Below, piece by piece: positions 11,831-24,295 of a stretch of 64,000 bases of DNA (positions are counted from its first letter, which is position 1; every line of letters starts with the position of its first letter). The notes below the pieces were generated by a model that did not search any database, was not told the DNA's origin, and worked only from the letters and a program-made list of their open reading frames with translations. Source of the DNA: Rhodosorus marinus. Lineage: Eukaryota > Rhodophyta > Stylonematophyceae > Stylonematales > Stylonemataceae. The DNA lies in the NCBI GenBank assembly GCA_029953675.1, contig JAMWBK010000005.1, positions 1,178,001-1,242,000 on the forward strand, given 5' to 3'. Position numbers and translations under genes: made by a program.

Positions 11831-12016
11831 ATGCAGGTGGGAGACATGGTCGCCACGTCCTCAGACGCGTCGGTGGCTAAAAGTTGGGAAAATAGCCGAC
11901 CCGGTTATGGGAGTGGTGAAGACGTGGAAATCGGCGAGACGAACGAAGCCGAGTTTGTTCCAAGTCGGTTCTGGCAAACCGTGTACGACGAGGTTTGCGC
12001 TCAATTCGATTCATAG
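11831..12016 (+). CDS. Hypothetical small protein or truncated gene, 61 aa
   Basis: An ATG-initiated frame of 61 codons follows a G/T-rich leader like those before the real genes of this window. The product is acidic (GEDVEIGETNEAEF) with a plausible helix at its end (FWQTVYDEVCAQF). No family is recognised. It could be a real short gene, a first exon whose partner was not found, or chance. Confidence 0.25.
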   Translation: MQVGDMVATSSDASVAKSWENSRPGYGSGEDVEIGETNEAEFVPSRFWQTVYDEVCAQFDS

Positions 12017-12491
12017 CTCTTATCTACAGCTACCCCTAATTTCAATCGCTTCCGGTTGCCCTTGTTTAGGTTATGTGATATTCGCAATATGTATGCCCCA
12101 TTGTTATAGTGAACGGCATCTTGCTGTTGGGGCTCATTCTATGGCACTTTCACCTCCTCTGAGAATGGACTCATCCTGCGACCTGTGACGTTTTCATCTG
12201 AAACCTGAAAGGAGGTTGACAACTGAGGTATTCGTAAACGTAGGAAGCTGAGTTTCAGCTCTTTCTGCTCATATATGCGGCCTTCCATCCGGAGCACACC
12301 ATCCTACCGGCTTTGTTCGGCAAGTCCCCCAGAACACTTCAGTTCATCCCCAAAAATAAATGTATAAGTTTTAATAATTGAAAACGTCAGCGTAGTCAAA
12401 GTAGAGAAGTATTAATCCCCATCTAATCCCCCATTAGAATAAGCGTCTAACCCGTATCCCAGTAAATGTTTCCTATCTTTCAACATTGTCT

Positions 12492-12946
12492 TCACGACAG
12501 TGGCAAGCACCCAAATGTACTTCTCGCTCCCCGAAGGTTTTCCTGATATCTAGCTATTTCCCGCATTTTACAAAGAACTCTCAAAGTCCTCTTAGCTTCC
12601 TCTAATTGTGCCTCTACCTTCTGAGCCTTTCTCACTGCACTTTTCAACTGCTTCATCCTTCTCTTTCCCCCCACTCTCGTCCCCTTCTGTTTGGACTTGA
12701 CGTCCGAAATCAACCTGCCCATGACGACTCCACTCTTCACCCCGCTAGCCGAAAACACCCTTACCCTTTCATCCAACTTCGATTCATCCCAACCCTTTGT
12801 GCTCGCCCTTCCCCGCCATCATACATCTGCTTATCCGCTCTAGCCATCTGCGATGACATCACCATCAGCTTCACAATTTCTTTTGATGCTCTCAAGTTCC
12901 GCTCTCCAATCCAATATTTCTCATACCCCTTGAAATCCAGTAACAT
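12492..12946 (-). pseudogene. Possible broken coiled-coil gene
   Basis: Two minus-strand frames overlap at 12761-12776: 12946-12761 (KEIVKLMVMSSQMARADK) and 12776-12492, which is strongly Lys/Arg/Glu-rich and helical (KSAVRKAQKVEAQLEEAKR). No GT...AG intron of normal size fits the junction, so if it is one gene it carries a frameshift. No family recognised. Confidence 0.3.
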
Positions 12947-15479
12947 ATAAAATTAAGAAATTTATGAGGGGGTAGCCAGAAATAATGATATATTCCAACC
13001 CCCCCCTTATGTTGCTCCATTCTTTCGAGGATTTTCTTAGGGGGGGGGGTGTCCTCGGGAAAGGAAGTCGAAAATTTAACCCCATTAGGGAATATCCTCA
13101 AACTGGAGTCAATATGGGCACACATTTCAAAAACGCTCAAAAAAATCCATGCCATATAGTTCTCTCATGGAGGAATCCGGGAGCGCCGCCTCTGAGGAAC
13201 TTGTTCTCCCGTGATGGGATCAAACCACTAGCTTTGGACTGAGCGGCATCACGACAAATCCAATCGAGATAAGCCACATAATTTAAAGAACCAATAATAC
13301 ATCAATAAGATATTCATATGATATTGATTGGCTACGGATTTCAACAGAAAGGGCAACCACCAGATGCTTTAACACCGGAAATCTCTTCAGCAGAGGCGGA
13401 AATGTCCCATCTTGAAGCATCTGCCCATGATTACCTCAAATTGGGCATGATTGGACTAGGATACTGTTTTTTGGGTAAATTTCTTTTTTGAGGATTCTGA
13501 GGAAAAAACCGAGCACAATACCCCCCTTAAGACAATTTTGCCGGGTTTCCTTTACCTATGGAAATCATCCATGAAAGCACGCTTTGACCTAACTTGGATA
13601 AAACAGTCCGCTGAGCAGTTGTATCTCCGGAATAACGAACGAGGGTATTCCATTTCAGGCATTTTTCGAGCAGATTCCACGCCAAGTACCAACATAGTTA
13701 TGTACTTTGAATGTTTTTGAGGAACTAGAGTGAGTACGATCTGCTGGACCCCCCCAAGAAACTTGATGGGCGTTTCTTAAACCTAGCAAAAATCTCCACA
13801 CCACGAGGCCAATTGAAAGGCTGAAGAACCCGGTGAGCTTGAGAGTCAGGGTTTGCAGAGGGAGGGTGGCAGGATATGTGAAAAGAGAACTCCACCTCCG
13901 ATGTGAAATAATTTTTTTCTTTAGATAATCGATTCTCGTCGATGAGTTTCTGTTTTTTTTTCCATCATTACCGGAAGGAAAATATTTTTATCGAGCAAAT
14001 ATGGTGCGAATTAACCTATAGTAGCGAATCGAGCGCAGTAGTGGCCTGAGATTCTCCAGTATCCAGATGCTTAAACGAGCTTCCACGTATTCCTCAATAA
14101 AGGTGGAATTTTGCCTTACGCCCGTATTTTTTTGGGCACTTGAAGATGGCGCTTTGTACGTACTTTTTTGGCTTCCGTAAATCTGTGATAGGTCGGCCAA
14201 GTTAAATAGACGTCCTTCACAATATTCTGTACTGGTTTACTCGTACCGTGCGAACTATCAGTCCCGTTCGTCTCACTAAGACGCATATTTTTGCACTGGA
14301 CATTCGTCTTTTTACTAATGATTATGGTTCGGATCAAATTGGGCAATATTCCATACATTGGGAACGGTATCAGATCTATAAATAGATACTTGCTTCTTTG
14401 ATTTAGAAAATACAACTGACTGTGAAAGAAACCGCTGTTAGTAGGACAAAATCTCTATTAATTTGTCTCTGCTTAAAAAGGCGTAGATTATGGGGCAGCT
14501 GGTCCGTTGCAGTTGCAATGGTACTCCAACTTTGCTTTTGAATATTGTGACTCAGTAGCATTGTTTACGTTGACTTTCGCACTGTGAACTGTGACAGGCT
14601 TTCCGGAACATCGACACAGCATCTGCAGAGACTATCGCGCTGGTTTCGCAAGGTTTCTCAAAAAAGAGTATCGCAAGCCGGATACCTACCATGCTAAGGT
14701 AAGGTATCCAGCCGCATGATCTGGGCGGTGCCCTTCACGCGAAAGATATTGCGTTTCCTCCCGAAGACTGCCTGATGAGGAGACTGATGATTTAGATGCA
14801 CATATTGAAACGGCACGCTTGGGCAAGATCCAAACGGGAAGGAAGTACGCTGCGCTCCTACCTTATCGTAGCACACTCGGTAAACCACACTTATGTGACT
14901 CCGGATGCCACCCAAAACCTTCCATGACGTTCATCATCGACACCCAAGCCCCAGCCCCAACTCTCCAGCAAGCACAGGCAAACCGAAAACGGCAAACGCA
15001 TATCACTCAATCAGCAAAAAACAGCAGCCGTGAATCCAATACATATCGAGCGTGAATTTGTCAGAACCACTGCCCAAAACTAAAAAAGCACCCCAAGAAC
15101 ACACTCGCAAACCCACTCTCGGATTCGATCCATTACTTCCTTCTTCACGTTCTACAATCCCAATCAATTCTCGTGACCACGCGAGCTGCTTCGTGGATGG
15201 CCACGCGCAGGCGCGGTACCGACCCGCGATCTGCAACCTCGGTACGCTCTGGTTTACCGGAGAACCAAGCCGGGGTGGGTTCCTACGAGAGGGAAAGCGG
15301 AGTATGGACTGGGTGACTGCTAACCAGTAAATACTAGCTACTAAAACTGGCACTCTAAACTATGAAGTGCAACCCAAGAGTTGCCTCTCCACAGCGTGCT
15401 ATTCATCGCCACGAGAACTCCGCTCAGGGCGGCAGGGTTAAAAAGAGTCTAGATGCCTGGTGAGCCGACGAAAGTCTGC

Positions 15480-15600
15480 CATTGCAATTACTACAGGTCG
15501 TCCGTTTGTTTCGAAGGCCATCGGGATAAAGTCCCCTGGGACTTCAACCGCGGCGCAGTTCTCGCTGGCGATTTAGCGCTCCACTAGAGACAAGGTCTCT
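15480..15600 (-). mobile_element. C-terminal fragment of a non-LTR retroelement protein
   Basis: Read on the minus strand, the sequence encodes a PGDFIPMAFETNGRPV-like segment. It is similar to EDLVPMAFEAYGRLA in the fragment at 43235-43486. This PLAFETFG-type motif follows the endonuclease-like domain in many protist RT proteins. Short and surrounded by unrelated sequence. Confidence 0.5.
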
Positions 15601-16292
15601 TAAGCTCATCATTATGTACGTCCTTTCAGGCTACCCTCGGGCGTGAAAGGACTCGGACTGGCTAGACTTCAGTAAGATTTTTCGTACCCTAAACGCAAAA
15701 ACCATTCAATCAATTAAGACATGAGTTCGTATCAAATCGATTGACTGCTGACGATTGAAAACGCCCTCCCGAGGCGTGAGTGTGCAAAAGAATTGGGACA
15801 ACGACGGTACCGGTTTGGAGTCACGATGAGATAGAATAGAGTCTGTTCGGAAAGAAGGAGAACATTCTGTGTTGACTGTGGAAAAGTCTAGCATTTGGAG
15901 TTCCGTCGTTCTGAGGGTGAATCGTCGTTCTGAGGGTGAATGAGTGAGATAAGGTTCAAGCATTGTGTTGTTGGTTTGAACAACCTGTACAGGTTTTAGA
16001 GCAGATTTTTTTTTTTCGTGCACCCTTTTTGTTTCTGGCGTTGGCGGTTGGGGAGCTGTTTTTGCTTTTTGGTTGGGCCGTCGGATCTGGAGCTGAGGAG
16101 AAGCTTTTGAAAACTCTCCGTGAAATTTTTCCCTTTCTCCGGTATGTTGGGCGTGTCCGTGGATGTTCTTAATTTGCTTTCTTCGTACGCTTTTCGCGTT
16201 TTTTGAATGGAGTCGCTGAACCTTTGCTAGGATATTCGCTTTTCGTTTGAATCAGAGTTTGAGCCGTGGTGCTCCTTGGGCAGGCAGATCGA

Positions 16293-18445
16293 ATGGGGGA
16301 AAACTCCTCCTTTCTCAGCAAGGCCGACGCTTTTAAAGCATCTGCGAACAAGGCCTTTTCAGAGAGACATTACATCAATGCGGAGGCCTCTTACACCAGC
16401 GCTGTAGAAACATTGGAAGGTGAGGGAGCATTTCCTACGTTCAAGGGATCCTAAAGAACCCAGCGGGTTTCTCGACACTCACGCAGCCTTTTTTGTGCCC
16501 TTGTCGGGGACCAATTCCAGCCGGAGACCTTGAAGATGATGAGATCAAGAAAGCACTTGCTATCAATCTATCGAACAGGTCGTTCACTAGGTACGCCTAA
16601 TCACATCATTGAGCAGGGGAAGCCCTGCGCCCGTCATGGACGGAAGGGTTGATCTACGAATTAACTGGTTACCTTGATCGACGATGACGCAGGCTGAAGC
16701 TAGAGGAATACGGATGGGCAATTGAGGATGCGACAAGGTCTATTAATATTAACCCGAGCTACGTAAAAGCTTACTACCGCCGCGGGAGCGCGAAGTTGTC
16801 ACTCGGAAAGAACAAGGAAGCACTTCAAGACTTTCGATATGTCGCAAAAATACATCCCAACGACAAAGATGCCCGGTTGAAACTGAAGGTGTGAAAATGA
16901 GTCGGCTCACAGTCTGAATTTTCTAAGCAGTTCTGTCTAAACGCTTTCCCTGGGCAAATTGCTGGGTAGGAATGCGAAAAAATCGTAAAACAGGAGGCAT
17001 TTGCACTAGCGATTCAGGCGGATGAACCGAAGTCTATTTTGGACACCCTTGACCTGGAGGCGATGGTGGTTGAAGACACCTACACGGGGCCACGATACCC
17101 GGAAGGTGAGCAACTACTTCCAGCTCTGTTCTCTGTAAATTCGACGCTGCCGCAGAATTCATCAGAACAAGTCCAATAATAACGTTCCATCCCCTCGCAT
17201 GATTCAGATGGAGTTTTCACGAAAGGGCACGTGGAAGAGCTAATTGAGCACCTTAGGAACCAAAAGCCCGTTCATAAGAAGTATGCATTCAGGCTTTTGA
17301 TCGCGGCGAAGAAGGTTTTCGAAGCCATGGAGAACATTGTCACATTACCAGTTGGCAGTGGCTCTATCATTACTGTTTGCGGAGATACACATGGGCAGTA
17401 TTATGACCTCTTGAATATATTCAAACTGAACGGAATGCCGTCGAGTGAAAATCCATATCTGTTCAACGGTGATTTTGTTGATCGTGGCTCGTTCAGCGTA
17501 GAGGTGATTCTCACGCTTCTTGCCCTGAAGGTATCGTTGGACCTTGCGGCCTTAATGTTATGGATTTTTCTGCTCAAGTTTACGCGACCGAAGGCTGAAC
17601 ATTTGGACTGTTCTGTCCACACTCAGATCCACGATCCGAACTGCATGCATTTAACTAGAGGCAATCACGAAAGTGAGAGTATGAACAAAATATACGGTTT
17701 TGAAGGGGAAGTCAAGGCCAAGCATGGCGAGAGACTCTTCAAATCATTCTCAGAGCTGTTTAGAACGATGCCTCTTGCCTATATACTGGATGGCACACCT
17801 GTGAGGTACGTTCCTTTCTTCTGAAAGTAGCGAAGGTAGCCGAACCATCTACTAAAGGTCCTCTGCTTTCTTCTCGGGTGCGGTTTAGCGGTGGTAAGCG
17901 GGCGCTTGTCCTCCACGGAGGCTTGTTCAGCAGGGATGGCGTGATGCTAGAGGACCTTCAAAAGCTTGACAGGTTTAGGGAGCCTGATACAGGGCTCATG
18001 GCGGAAATGCTGTGGAGCGATCCCCGCAAGGAGAACGGCTGGGGTACTTCGAAGCGAGGAATAGGTGCTTCGTTTGGTCCCGACGTCACAAAGAGATTTT
18101 TGGATGCTAATAATCTAGAGCTTGTGGTCAGAAGTCACGAGCTCAAGGACGAAGGGTAAACATCGCCCACTCTGTGCCTTTCTATTCCACTCTGCAATTT
18201 CGTGAGCTCACAATTCTGCCCCCCTGTAATTGCTGTGCGTGAGCAGGTACGAGATCGAGGCGGATGGGCGGCTCATTACTGTATTCTCTGCACCAAACTA
18301 TTGTGACCAGATGGGAAATAGTGGCGCATACATTCGGTTCAAGTCGGATATGAAACCGAACATCTCACAATTCAAAGCGGTTCCACATCCTGACGTTAAG
18401 CCCATGGCATACGTTGCCAATGCAGGCCTCATGGGTCTCGGCTAG
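16293..18445 (+). CDS. PPP5C-like: Serine/threonine protein phosphatase 5 (TPR + PPP catalytic domain)
   Basis: Eight exons: 16293-16419, 16521-16590, 16693-16888, 16970-17105, 17208-17530, 17627-17805, 17889-18155, 18247-18445. They close in frame to 498 aa, close to human PP5 (499). Residues about 8-130 form the TPR repeats (AINLSNRSFTRLKLEEYGWA, NPSYVKAYYRRGSAKLSLGK), which in other species bind the Hsp90 C-terminus and autoinhibit the enzyme. The catalytic domain carries all PPP metal-site motifs: GDTHGQYYDL (Asp236), GDFVDRG, RGNHE, HGGLFS and SAPNYCDQMGN. The end, PHPDVKPMAYVANAG, matches the PP5 subfamily tail. Expected role: metal-dependent dephosphorylation in Hsp90-linked signalling. 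The introns at 17531-17626 and 18156-18246 contain no stop in part of their length and could be mis-read as coding. Confidence 0.95.
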
Positions 18446-19069
18446 CTAGGACAAAGAATAAAAAAAAAGGTCGAAAGTCGATGACGCCTATCTGTAAGGA
18501 TTTTTTGAAGAAGTATGCTGATTCGCTAGCGCGAGCTATACGGTCGATAGAGTGTTCTGCGAACGCCATACGTAGACCGGGATACCCCTGATGTGTGTGA
18601 GACGCAGGATGCATCTCTGCTCAAGAACGAATCATAAACCTCGCACGAGGTTGATTTCGTAAGCCCGAAACGGTTTGAGGAGTGCTCATCGCTATAGGAC
18701 AATGTCAGAAGCCACGCAGAGAGGTTGATTTTTGCATGCCAGAAGCAAAACTTTCCACAGTGAATACTTCTTCAAGAGCTCGCCATTAGGTGTGCCGGGT
18801 TTTCTCGCGTGCACAGAGAATTCAGAGAAGGGCCGAAACAGTCAGCAGGAAACTTCGCCATCTGGTTCCCCGCCCACACACAACTGCCAGGTTGCCAGGC
18901 GGATACGAAAGCGGCTTTTCCAGAACGACCGAAGCTTGGGAAGGCTTAAAAGTTGTTCTGACCATCAAACCTCGGTCGGCACGGCGGTTGCGACGGTCAA
19001 AACTCAGTTGTTTCAACGTTGCGGAGTTGATCAGGTGCGTGGCCTCACGCGTCTTCTAGGACTCCAACG
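18446..19069. other. Intergenic interval
   Basis: Spacer between two plus-strand genes. Open frames here are short and lack motifs. Unlike most leaders in this window, the 300 bp before 19070 are not notably G/T-rich. Confidence 0.45.
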
Positions 19070-19889
19070 ATGGAACCAGAGGACAACACAGATTACAAGA
19101 AGAAGGAATATTGGGACGATCGTTTCGACTCTGAGAAACACTACGATTGGCTGTAAGGAAATCATAGAAACTCAGCAGATGAGAACCCGGGTAGCGAGAA
19201 GCGTTCTAACTCTATGCACTGACTGTACAACTCCAGGGTTTCGTTTCCTGATGTTGAAAAGACAATCAGGATGTACGTCAAGCCTAATGATCGGATCCTT
19301 GTAGTGGGCTGTGGCAATTCGGAATTGTCTTTTCAGCTGTATGAAGCGGGCTTTCGGAGCATCACATCCATAGACTACAGCGACGTAGTCATATCGAAGA
19401 TGCAAAAACAGTACAAGGAGACCCCAGAACTCACCTGGACTGTCGCCGATGTGCGCGAGCTGAGTGAAAATTTTGATACTGGAAGCTTTGATGTTGTGAT
19501 TGACAAGGCTACTATGGACGCCCTAGTTGTAGACCAAGGCAGCTCTTGGAATCCATCACAGGCAGCGATTGATGATGTCTTCAAGATGTGCAAGGAGGTA
19601 ACTTTTTTGTCTTTTTTTCCGGACGTCCTGAGGTTTCAACCACAGCTTCCTCCTCTGATTCTGTACTGCTTCTGGCGTTCCATCGATCCAGATGATTTTC
19701 GTTCTTAGACCGGGAGGGATGTTCATCCAGATAACCTTTCAAGAGTTGCTTTTCCGAAGAAGATATCTTGAAGGATATCACATCTCCGCCACGGAGCAGA
19801 GCAGAGCTTTGCAATGGAAATTGAAAGAGAGTCACCGTGTCCATGTTGGACTAGGGTACCAGTTTATTGTAATGCAGACCATGATGTGA
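19070..19889 (+). CDS. EEF1AKMT4-like (METTL13/ECE2-type) class I methyltransferase
   Basis: Three exons, 19070-19152, 19237-19597 and 19692-19889, 213 aa. The order of motifs matches the short lysine methyltransferases related to METTL13 and human EEF1AKMT4. These are KEYWDDRF and HYDWLVSF at the N-terminus, SAM motif I ILVVGCGNSELSFQLYEAG, the acidic end of strand 2 in SIDYSDVVI, VADVRELSENF, and motif DVVIDKATMDAL with WNPSQAAIDDVF. These enzymes methylate elongation factor 1A in animals; the substrate here is inferred. The third exon begins inside the post-motif strand (IFVLRPGGMF) and ends after a YQFIVMQ strand that closes the fold. The start gives MEPEDNTDYKKKEYW directly before the first conserved block. 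Confidence 0.85.
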
Positions 19890-20450
19890 TCTATTCTCGT
19901 CCTGTGCTCTTTAAGCACATCGAATGCGCATGCAGATTCCACCTTTGCAGAGGGACGAAGTGGGGTCCGGTTTTCGCGGTGGCACTTTATCTTACTGGTC
20001 AGAATACAGCAGCAGCAACAACAACAACAACAACAATAGGCGATTCAGCATCGAGCTTCCTCGTTCAACAACCGACGCACATTGTGCCCGGCGAAAGCAA
20101 CCAGGACTAGCTCGCGACATCCCTGATGACGTATTTTCGGACTGGGTTGAGACCTGCATCCTGCGCTAAGTTTAATGCTGGTGGTGCTATCTATGCTGGA
20201 GCTTAAAGAGACGATTGAAGTGCACTTCGGTTGGGACTGAACATGCCATACCCTATTTCGAAAACCGAATCTCTACTTAAAAGAATGCCGCGGCTGAAAC
20301 ATGATCCGTCGGAGCTTCCAACTGAGGAAAACGACGAGTTGATCTGAAGTGTCAGTAAATAAGCAGCCCAAAGCGATAGCTGTTTTAAAACCCGGCCAGT
20401 TAATAACTTTGAGACAGTCAAGGGTCCTCCATGCCTGTCTCGGAAGCTTT
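19890..20450. other. Intergenic interval with a CAA repeat
   Basis: Contains a (CAR)n/(CAA)n tract at about 20009-20036. Frames running through it give short Gln/Asn or Thr-rich peptides without further support. No gene seen. Confidence 0.5.
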
Positions 20451-20454
20451 TTGC

Positions 20455-20575
20455 TGAGCTACTCGGAGATGTCCTTGACCGTTCGGCGTTCCAACGCTGC
20501 TTTATTGTTGGACGCGGGTCATCAGCGTCTCGTTTCTCGCTTCTCAGGGTAGTTAGGCTCAGAATAAACCGATGA
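20455..20575 (+). mobile_element. 3'-end fragment of the main non-LTR family
   Basis: Encodes SLTVRRSNAALLLDAGHQRL and the terminal VSRFSG-stop shared by the copies in 25-41 kb. It is followed by the family's GTTAGGCTCAGAATAAA 3' untranslated end and a CGATGATGA tail. About 120 bp, so heavily 5'-truncated. Confidence 0.8.
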
Positions 20576-21790
20576 TGACTTGGAGTTGGCAGGACTCTCA
20601 ATCTTCCTCTGACAATCACACTGGACTCGTCAGTTCGATCACTTCATAAACACCGAAGATGCCCACCAAGAAAAAGGCCCCACAAGCCTATTCGATTCAA
20701 TCGACCCCCCTTATAAGTTGCTCTAACCCACATACAAGTCCATAAATTAAAAATCATACAAACTATTCAACCTTTTTCCACGCAATTTTGCAACCCCGTT
20801 CCCGGCCCAATAATCAGTTCCAGCGTTCCTTTTTCTAGATCTCATCTCCAATTTCAAGAGCAAATTCAAAAAACCAAAACCATATTTTGAAAGAAATTAA
20901 GCACGAAGCCGCTAAAATTTAATACTATACCTTTCTCCGTAGTCTAGAAATTGTTGAATTCTTTTTTTTTGTGACCAACTTAAGGTGATTTTGAGTGATA
21001 ATTGAAAATTCCCTTCGTATTCTCAAGATTGACTAAGAAAGCTCGAATTTGGGCTTTTTGTGATTGCATAGAGAGTGACAGACAGAGAGAAAGTGTGTCA
21101 AGAGAAAGTGTGTCAAGAGAAAGTGTGTATGACATGGGGAAGAAGAGAGGGTACTAGTAGATGGAGATATGTGTGAGGGAAGTGAGAGGGGGAAGAGGGA
21201 GAGGGAGGTGAGGGTTTCTTGAGGCGTCATTTAAATTGGTTTGGGGTTCTCACGGTGGTTGTTTGAATGGTGTGACTTTGGGGTTCTAGCCTGTTTTTTT
21301 CATGAGATGCGAGAGAGTGAGGTGGTGAAGGGGAGAGAGAAACAGAGGGGGGGAATTGCGCAGAGACGACGGACGACGCAATTCGAAAGGTTTTGAGATT
21401 TTCTTTTTTGGGTTTTGGGGGTTGGGTGTATGTGTTTTTGAATTCAGAAAAGCCACGTTTTGAAAAGGTCATCTGACGACGTTGGATCTAAGTTGTTGCG
21501 CTTTTTTCTCTCAGGGTGGGGAGGACGGAGGATCCTTTTGGGTAATTGGATCGGCTCTTTTGTTTTCTATTGGTTTTTGTTTGGGTTTCGCAAAGTTTTA
21601 GCCGTTGTGCGCAGGGGGGAACTTTTTCGGAGTTGAAGAACGGATCCGAAAGGTTTTACTAGGAGAGGTTCGCGCTTTTTCTTCTGGGTTGGGAACGGAG
21701 TGGGTTTGTGGGCTTGTGGTTTTTGTGTTTGGAGTGGAGTGAGGCTTGTGGGGGATTGGACGGGTTTTGGTTCCTCGTTGAGTGAGGGTT
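20576..21790. other. Intergenic interval, G/T-rich leader of the first PEF gene
   Basis: AT-rich to about 21030, then strongly purine/G-rich. 21084-21128 holds three tandem AGAGAAAGTGTGTCA units. 21480-21790 is G/T-rich on the coding strand of the downstream gene. No coding region recognised. Confidence 0.5.
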
Positions 21791-22408
21791 ATGCAGGGGG
21801 ACAATGGGGGAGCTGCTTCGGATCCGAGGTTGAAGGCTTGGTTTGATTCCGTTGACTTAGACAAGAGCAATTCTATCGATGTTAAGGAATTGCACAGGGC
21901 GTTGGGTCTTGCGGGGCTTGAATTTGGGATGAACACTTGCGCTCTGTTAATACGTATGCACGATACAGATAGAAATGGGACGATTAACTTTGACGAATTT
22001 CAGAGGATGCACAATTTCATAATGAGCGTGAGGGTGGGTATTCGCCGGCCGGTCTTGCCAGGCTCTGCCCAGGTGATATTGGACTAAGCTTGTGTATTTT
22101 TTTTTAAATCCGGTGCCTAGGCGTCCTTTGTCCAGTTTGACAGGGACCGAAACGGATTCTTGGATCGAGAGGAACTGATACAGGCCCTGCAGCTGAACAG
22201 GGTATACCTGGATAGACAAGCATTTGATGCGGTTTTCGAATCGTTCGATATCTACAAGAGAAACACGTTGAGCCTTTCCGACTACATCGCAATGGCTGCC
22301 TTTCTGACCTGCTCTCGAAACATGTTCTCACGGTTCGACCCCTACAAGACGGGGGCTGCAACATTTAACTTCAGCACGTTCTGCTTTGCCATGAGCTATC
22401 TTCGTTAG
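21791..22408 (+). CDS. Penta-EF-hand (PEF) calcium-binding protein 1
   Basis: Two exons, 21791-22033 and 22121-22408 (87-bp intron, phase 0), 176 aa. Five EF-hand repeats can be placed. EF1 DLDKSNSIDVKE, EF2 DTDRNGTINFDE and EF3 DRDRNGFLDREE keep canonical calcium ligands. EF4 (DIYKRNTLSLSD) and EF5 (DPYKTGAATFNF) are degenerate, as expected for PEF proteins, whose fifth hand mediates dimerisation. The length resembles ALG-2/PDCD6 rather than peflin because there is no Gly/Pro-rich N-terminus. The probable role is calcium-dependent adaptor binding at membranes. The ATG at 21791 is preferred; it sits just after a GTG-led extension. The intron falls directly after FIMSVR, the same place as in the paralog at 24296. 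Confidence 0.88.
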
Positions 22409-24295
22409 GGTAACTTCAACGCGTATGGCACGAGTCACTTTAGAAGGTCATGGTTTTTGAATGCAAATATATTATACTCTTAATAGAATTTTGTGCCATC
22501 TTACTGCTCAAGACTTGTCGTCTAGCGGTTTTCACTTCCTGTAGTTGAGTATGTGGTGGAGGTGTTCGGCGTTTGCAACGAAGTACCCAGTTTCGCCCGG
22601 AAACCAATCCTGATGTGTAGCCCGGTGAAACCTCAACGCAGTACTAGCACTGGCTTTAAGCAAAGAGAGTCGACACTCAGAATCAAAACTCCGGTCCGCT
22701 TTTTACAAAGCTCTCTCAAGATTGAACGTTTGAGAAGTTTCCTCATCGTGAGGAGGCAGAAAAATCCGCTTCAGGAACTTCCAAAAAGCGTACGCCAGAA
22801 ATCGCTTTGATTCAGCATGATCATGTCCGAAATGAGTTAACGCTACCCAATAGAGAGCCATCTTGACGAACAGCTCAGAAACTCAACCTCATTGAGCACA
22901 GAATAGACCAAAAACAGGAATAGTTCAGTATTCCATTAAAACTCTGGCTACGCCTCAATTTCCGGTAATCCGCATCGATTTAAATTCAAATTCGAAGTCC
23001 AACAGTGCAGTTATTAAAACATTCAAGCAATTATAAGCAATTCAAAGTGTGGTGGTGTGCTGTGGATCCTGTCGAAGTCATTCCACATGGATCAAACTGC
23101 TTGATCACGAAGGCAAGCAAAGATGATTCTTACAGCCTGACACATCATTGGCGTACGTTCCCGCTCGGGTGCGGGGCGCTGAATGAACAAGCGCTTTCAC
23201 AACGCGACGGGAGGTGGAACTCAGTCTAGGGCTAGTTAGAGGACGGAAATAACCATGCTTCATTCTCTCTGAATGCCAAACCAGCTCAGCTAATGAAGAA
23301 AATCCTCCAAGCTCTGAATGCCTCATCCCCTTTCTGAGCCTCCACACGCCGCCCTCGCTTGAGGAAGAAGCTCCCGAACACACCCGCACACAGAGATGGA
23401 ACGACAGTGATTGCTATAAAACCCGTCCCCTAAAAGTCAGTTCATCTATTCTAAAAACTTCTACACATGACTAAAATAAAAAAGGCAAAATTCCAACCGC
23501 TCCTGAATCATTAAAAATCAGCACGGAACTAAAGGGACTTATAAAAACCCACCGCCCTTTTCGAATCACCCCTCCGAATTTTCTTGAAAATAAGAAAACG
23601 AAAAACTCAAAATAGGGGCTCAAATGCCAAATGCTCTAGTTTTGATCTATTTCGGAATTCCCTCTTCCAGTTTGCTAAAAAAAGCTCACAAATCAAACAC
23701 AAAATGAGTCAGGATAGTTTTGCTCTGAATAAACGGATCTAGATGGAGGTCCGTTTCTGCTTGCCAATGAAGCATCCCATGAGGAGGTGGTCTACCTCCC
23801 TCCTGGTTATCAAAATGTGTTTGGCATGAGGAAACAAATAGGGTTGCTTGGATGTGTGGAGGGGTTGGTATGGGGGTCAGAGTGCGGAGGGGTGGGTTGG
23901 ATAAAGGTTGTGGCAGAAGCTTGCTAGGTTTTTGGGGGGATTATTCGTTTTTGGTATTTGTTCTGTTTTTAAGTGTGCTTGTTTTCTAGCGGTTTTTTTT
24001 GTTTTGTTTCATCTTCAGGTTTATTCAGAGCGTTTTGTTTTGTGTTGTTGTTGGTTGGTGTTGAAGCGGACTGAGGTCGGCTCTTTTAAGCGGGGGACTT
24101 GTGTGGAGGGCGTGGTGCGTGGTGGAGCAAGGTTTCTCTTGTGAATCTTTGCGTGCTCGTCAGGTAGCCCGCAGGCTGTGCGTGGAGAGCGGGGTCGGGA
24201 TTTTTTGTTTTTGTTTTTGTCTGTTTCGCGCCTGGTGCACGGAGGTGAAGGTTGTGGAACGAGGAGACTTTTTGTGTTTTAGTCGTGAGGAAAAT
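22409..24295. other. Intergenic interval between PEF paralogs
   Basis: About 1.9 kb with only weak frames (for example 22553-22810 + and 23105-23389 -), none with a recognisable motif. 23400-23700 is C/A-rich on plus, which elsewhere in the window marks the leader of a minus-strand gene, but no convincing minus gene follows. 23810-24295 is the G/T-rich leader of the second PEF gene. Confidence 0.45.

Larger units (their letters stand above)
10736..16292. other. Gene-poor interval with element debris
   Basis: No gene is confidently supported. It contains a possible small or truncated gene at 11831-12016, a possible broken coiled-coil gene at 12492-12946 (-), a retroelement C-terminal fragment at 15480-15600 (-) and AT-rich spacer DNA around 13.2-14.5 kb. 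15906-15940 holds a 17-bp direct duplication (CGTCGTTCTGAGGGTGA). The last 300 bp are the G/T-rich leader of the PP5 gene. Confidence 0.45.
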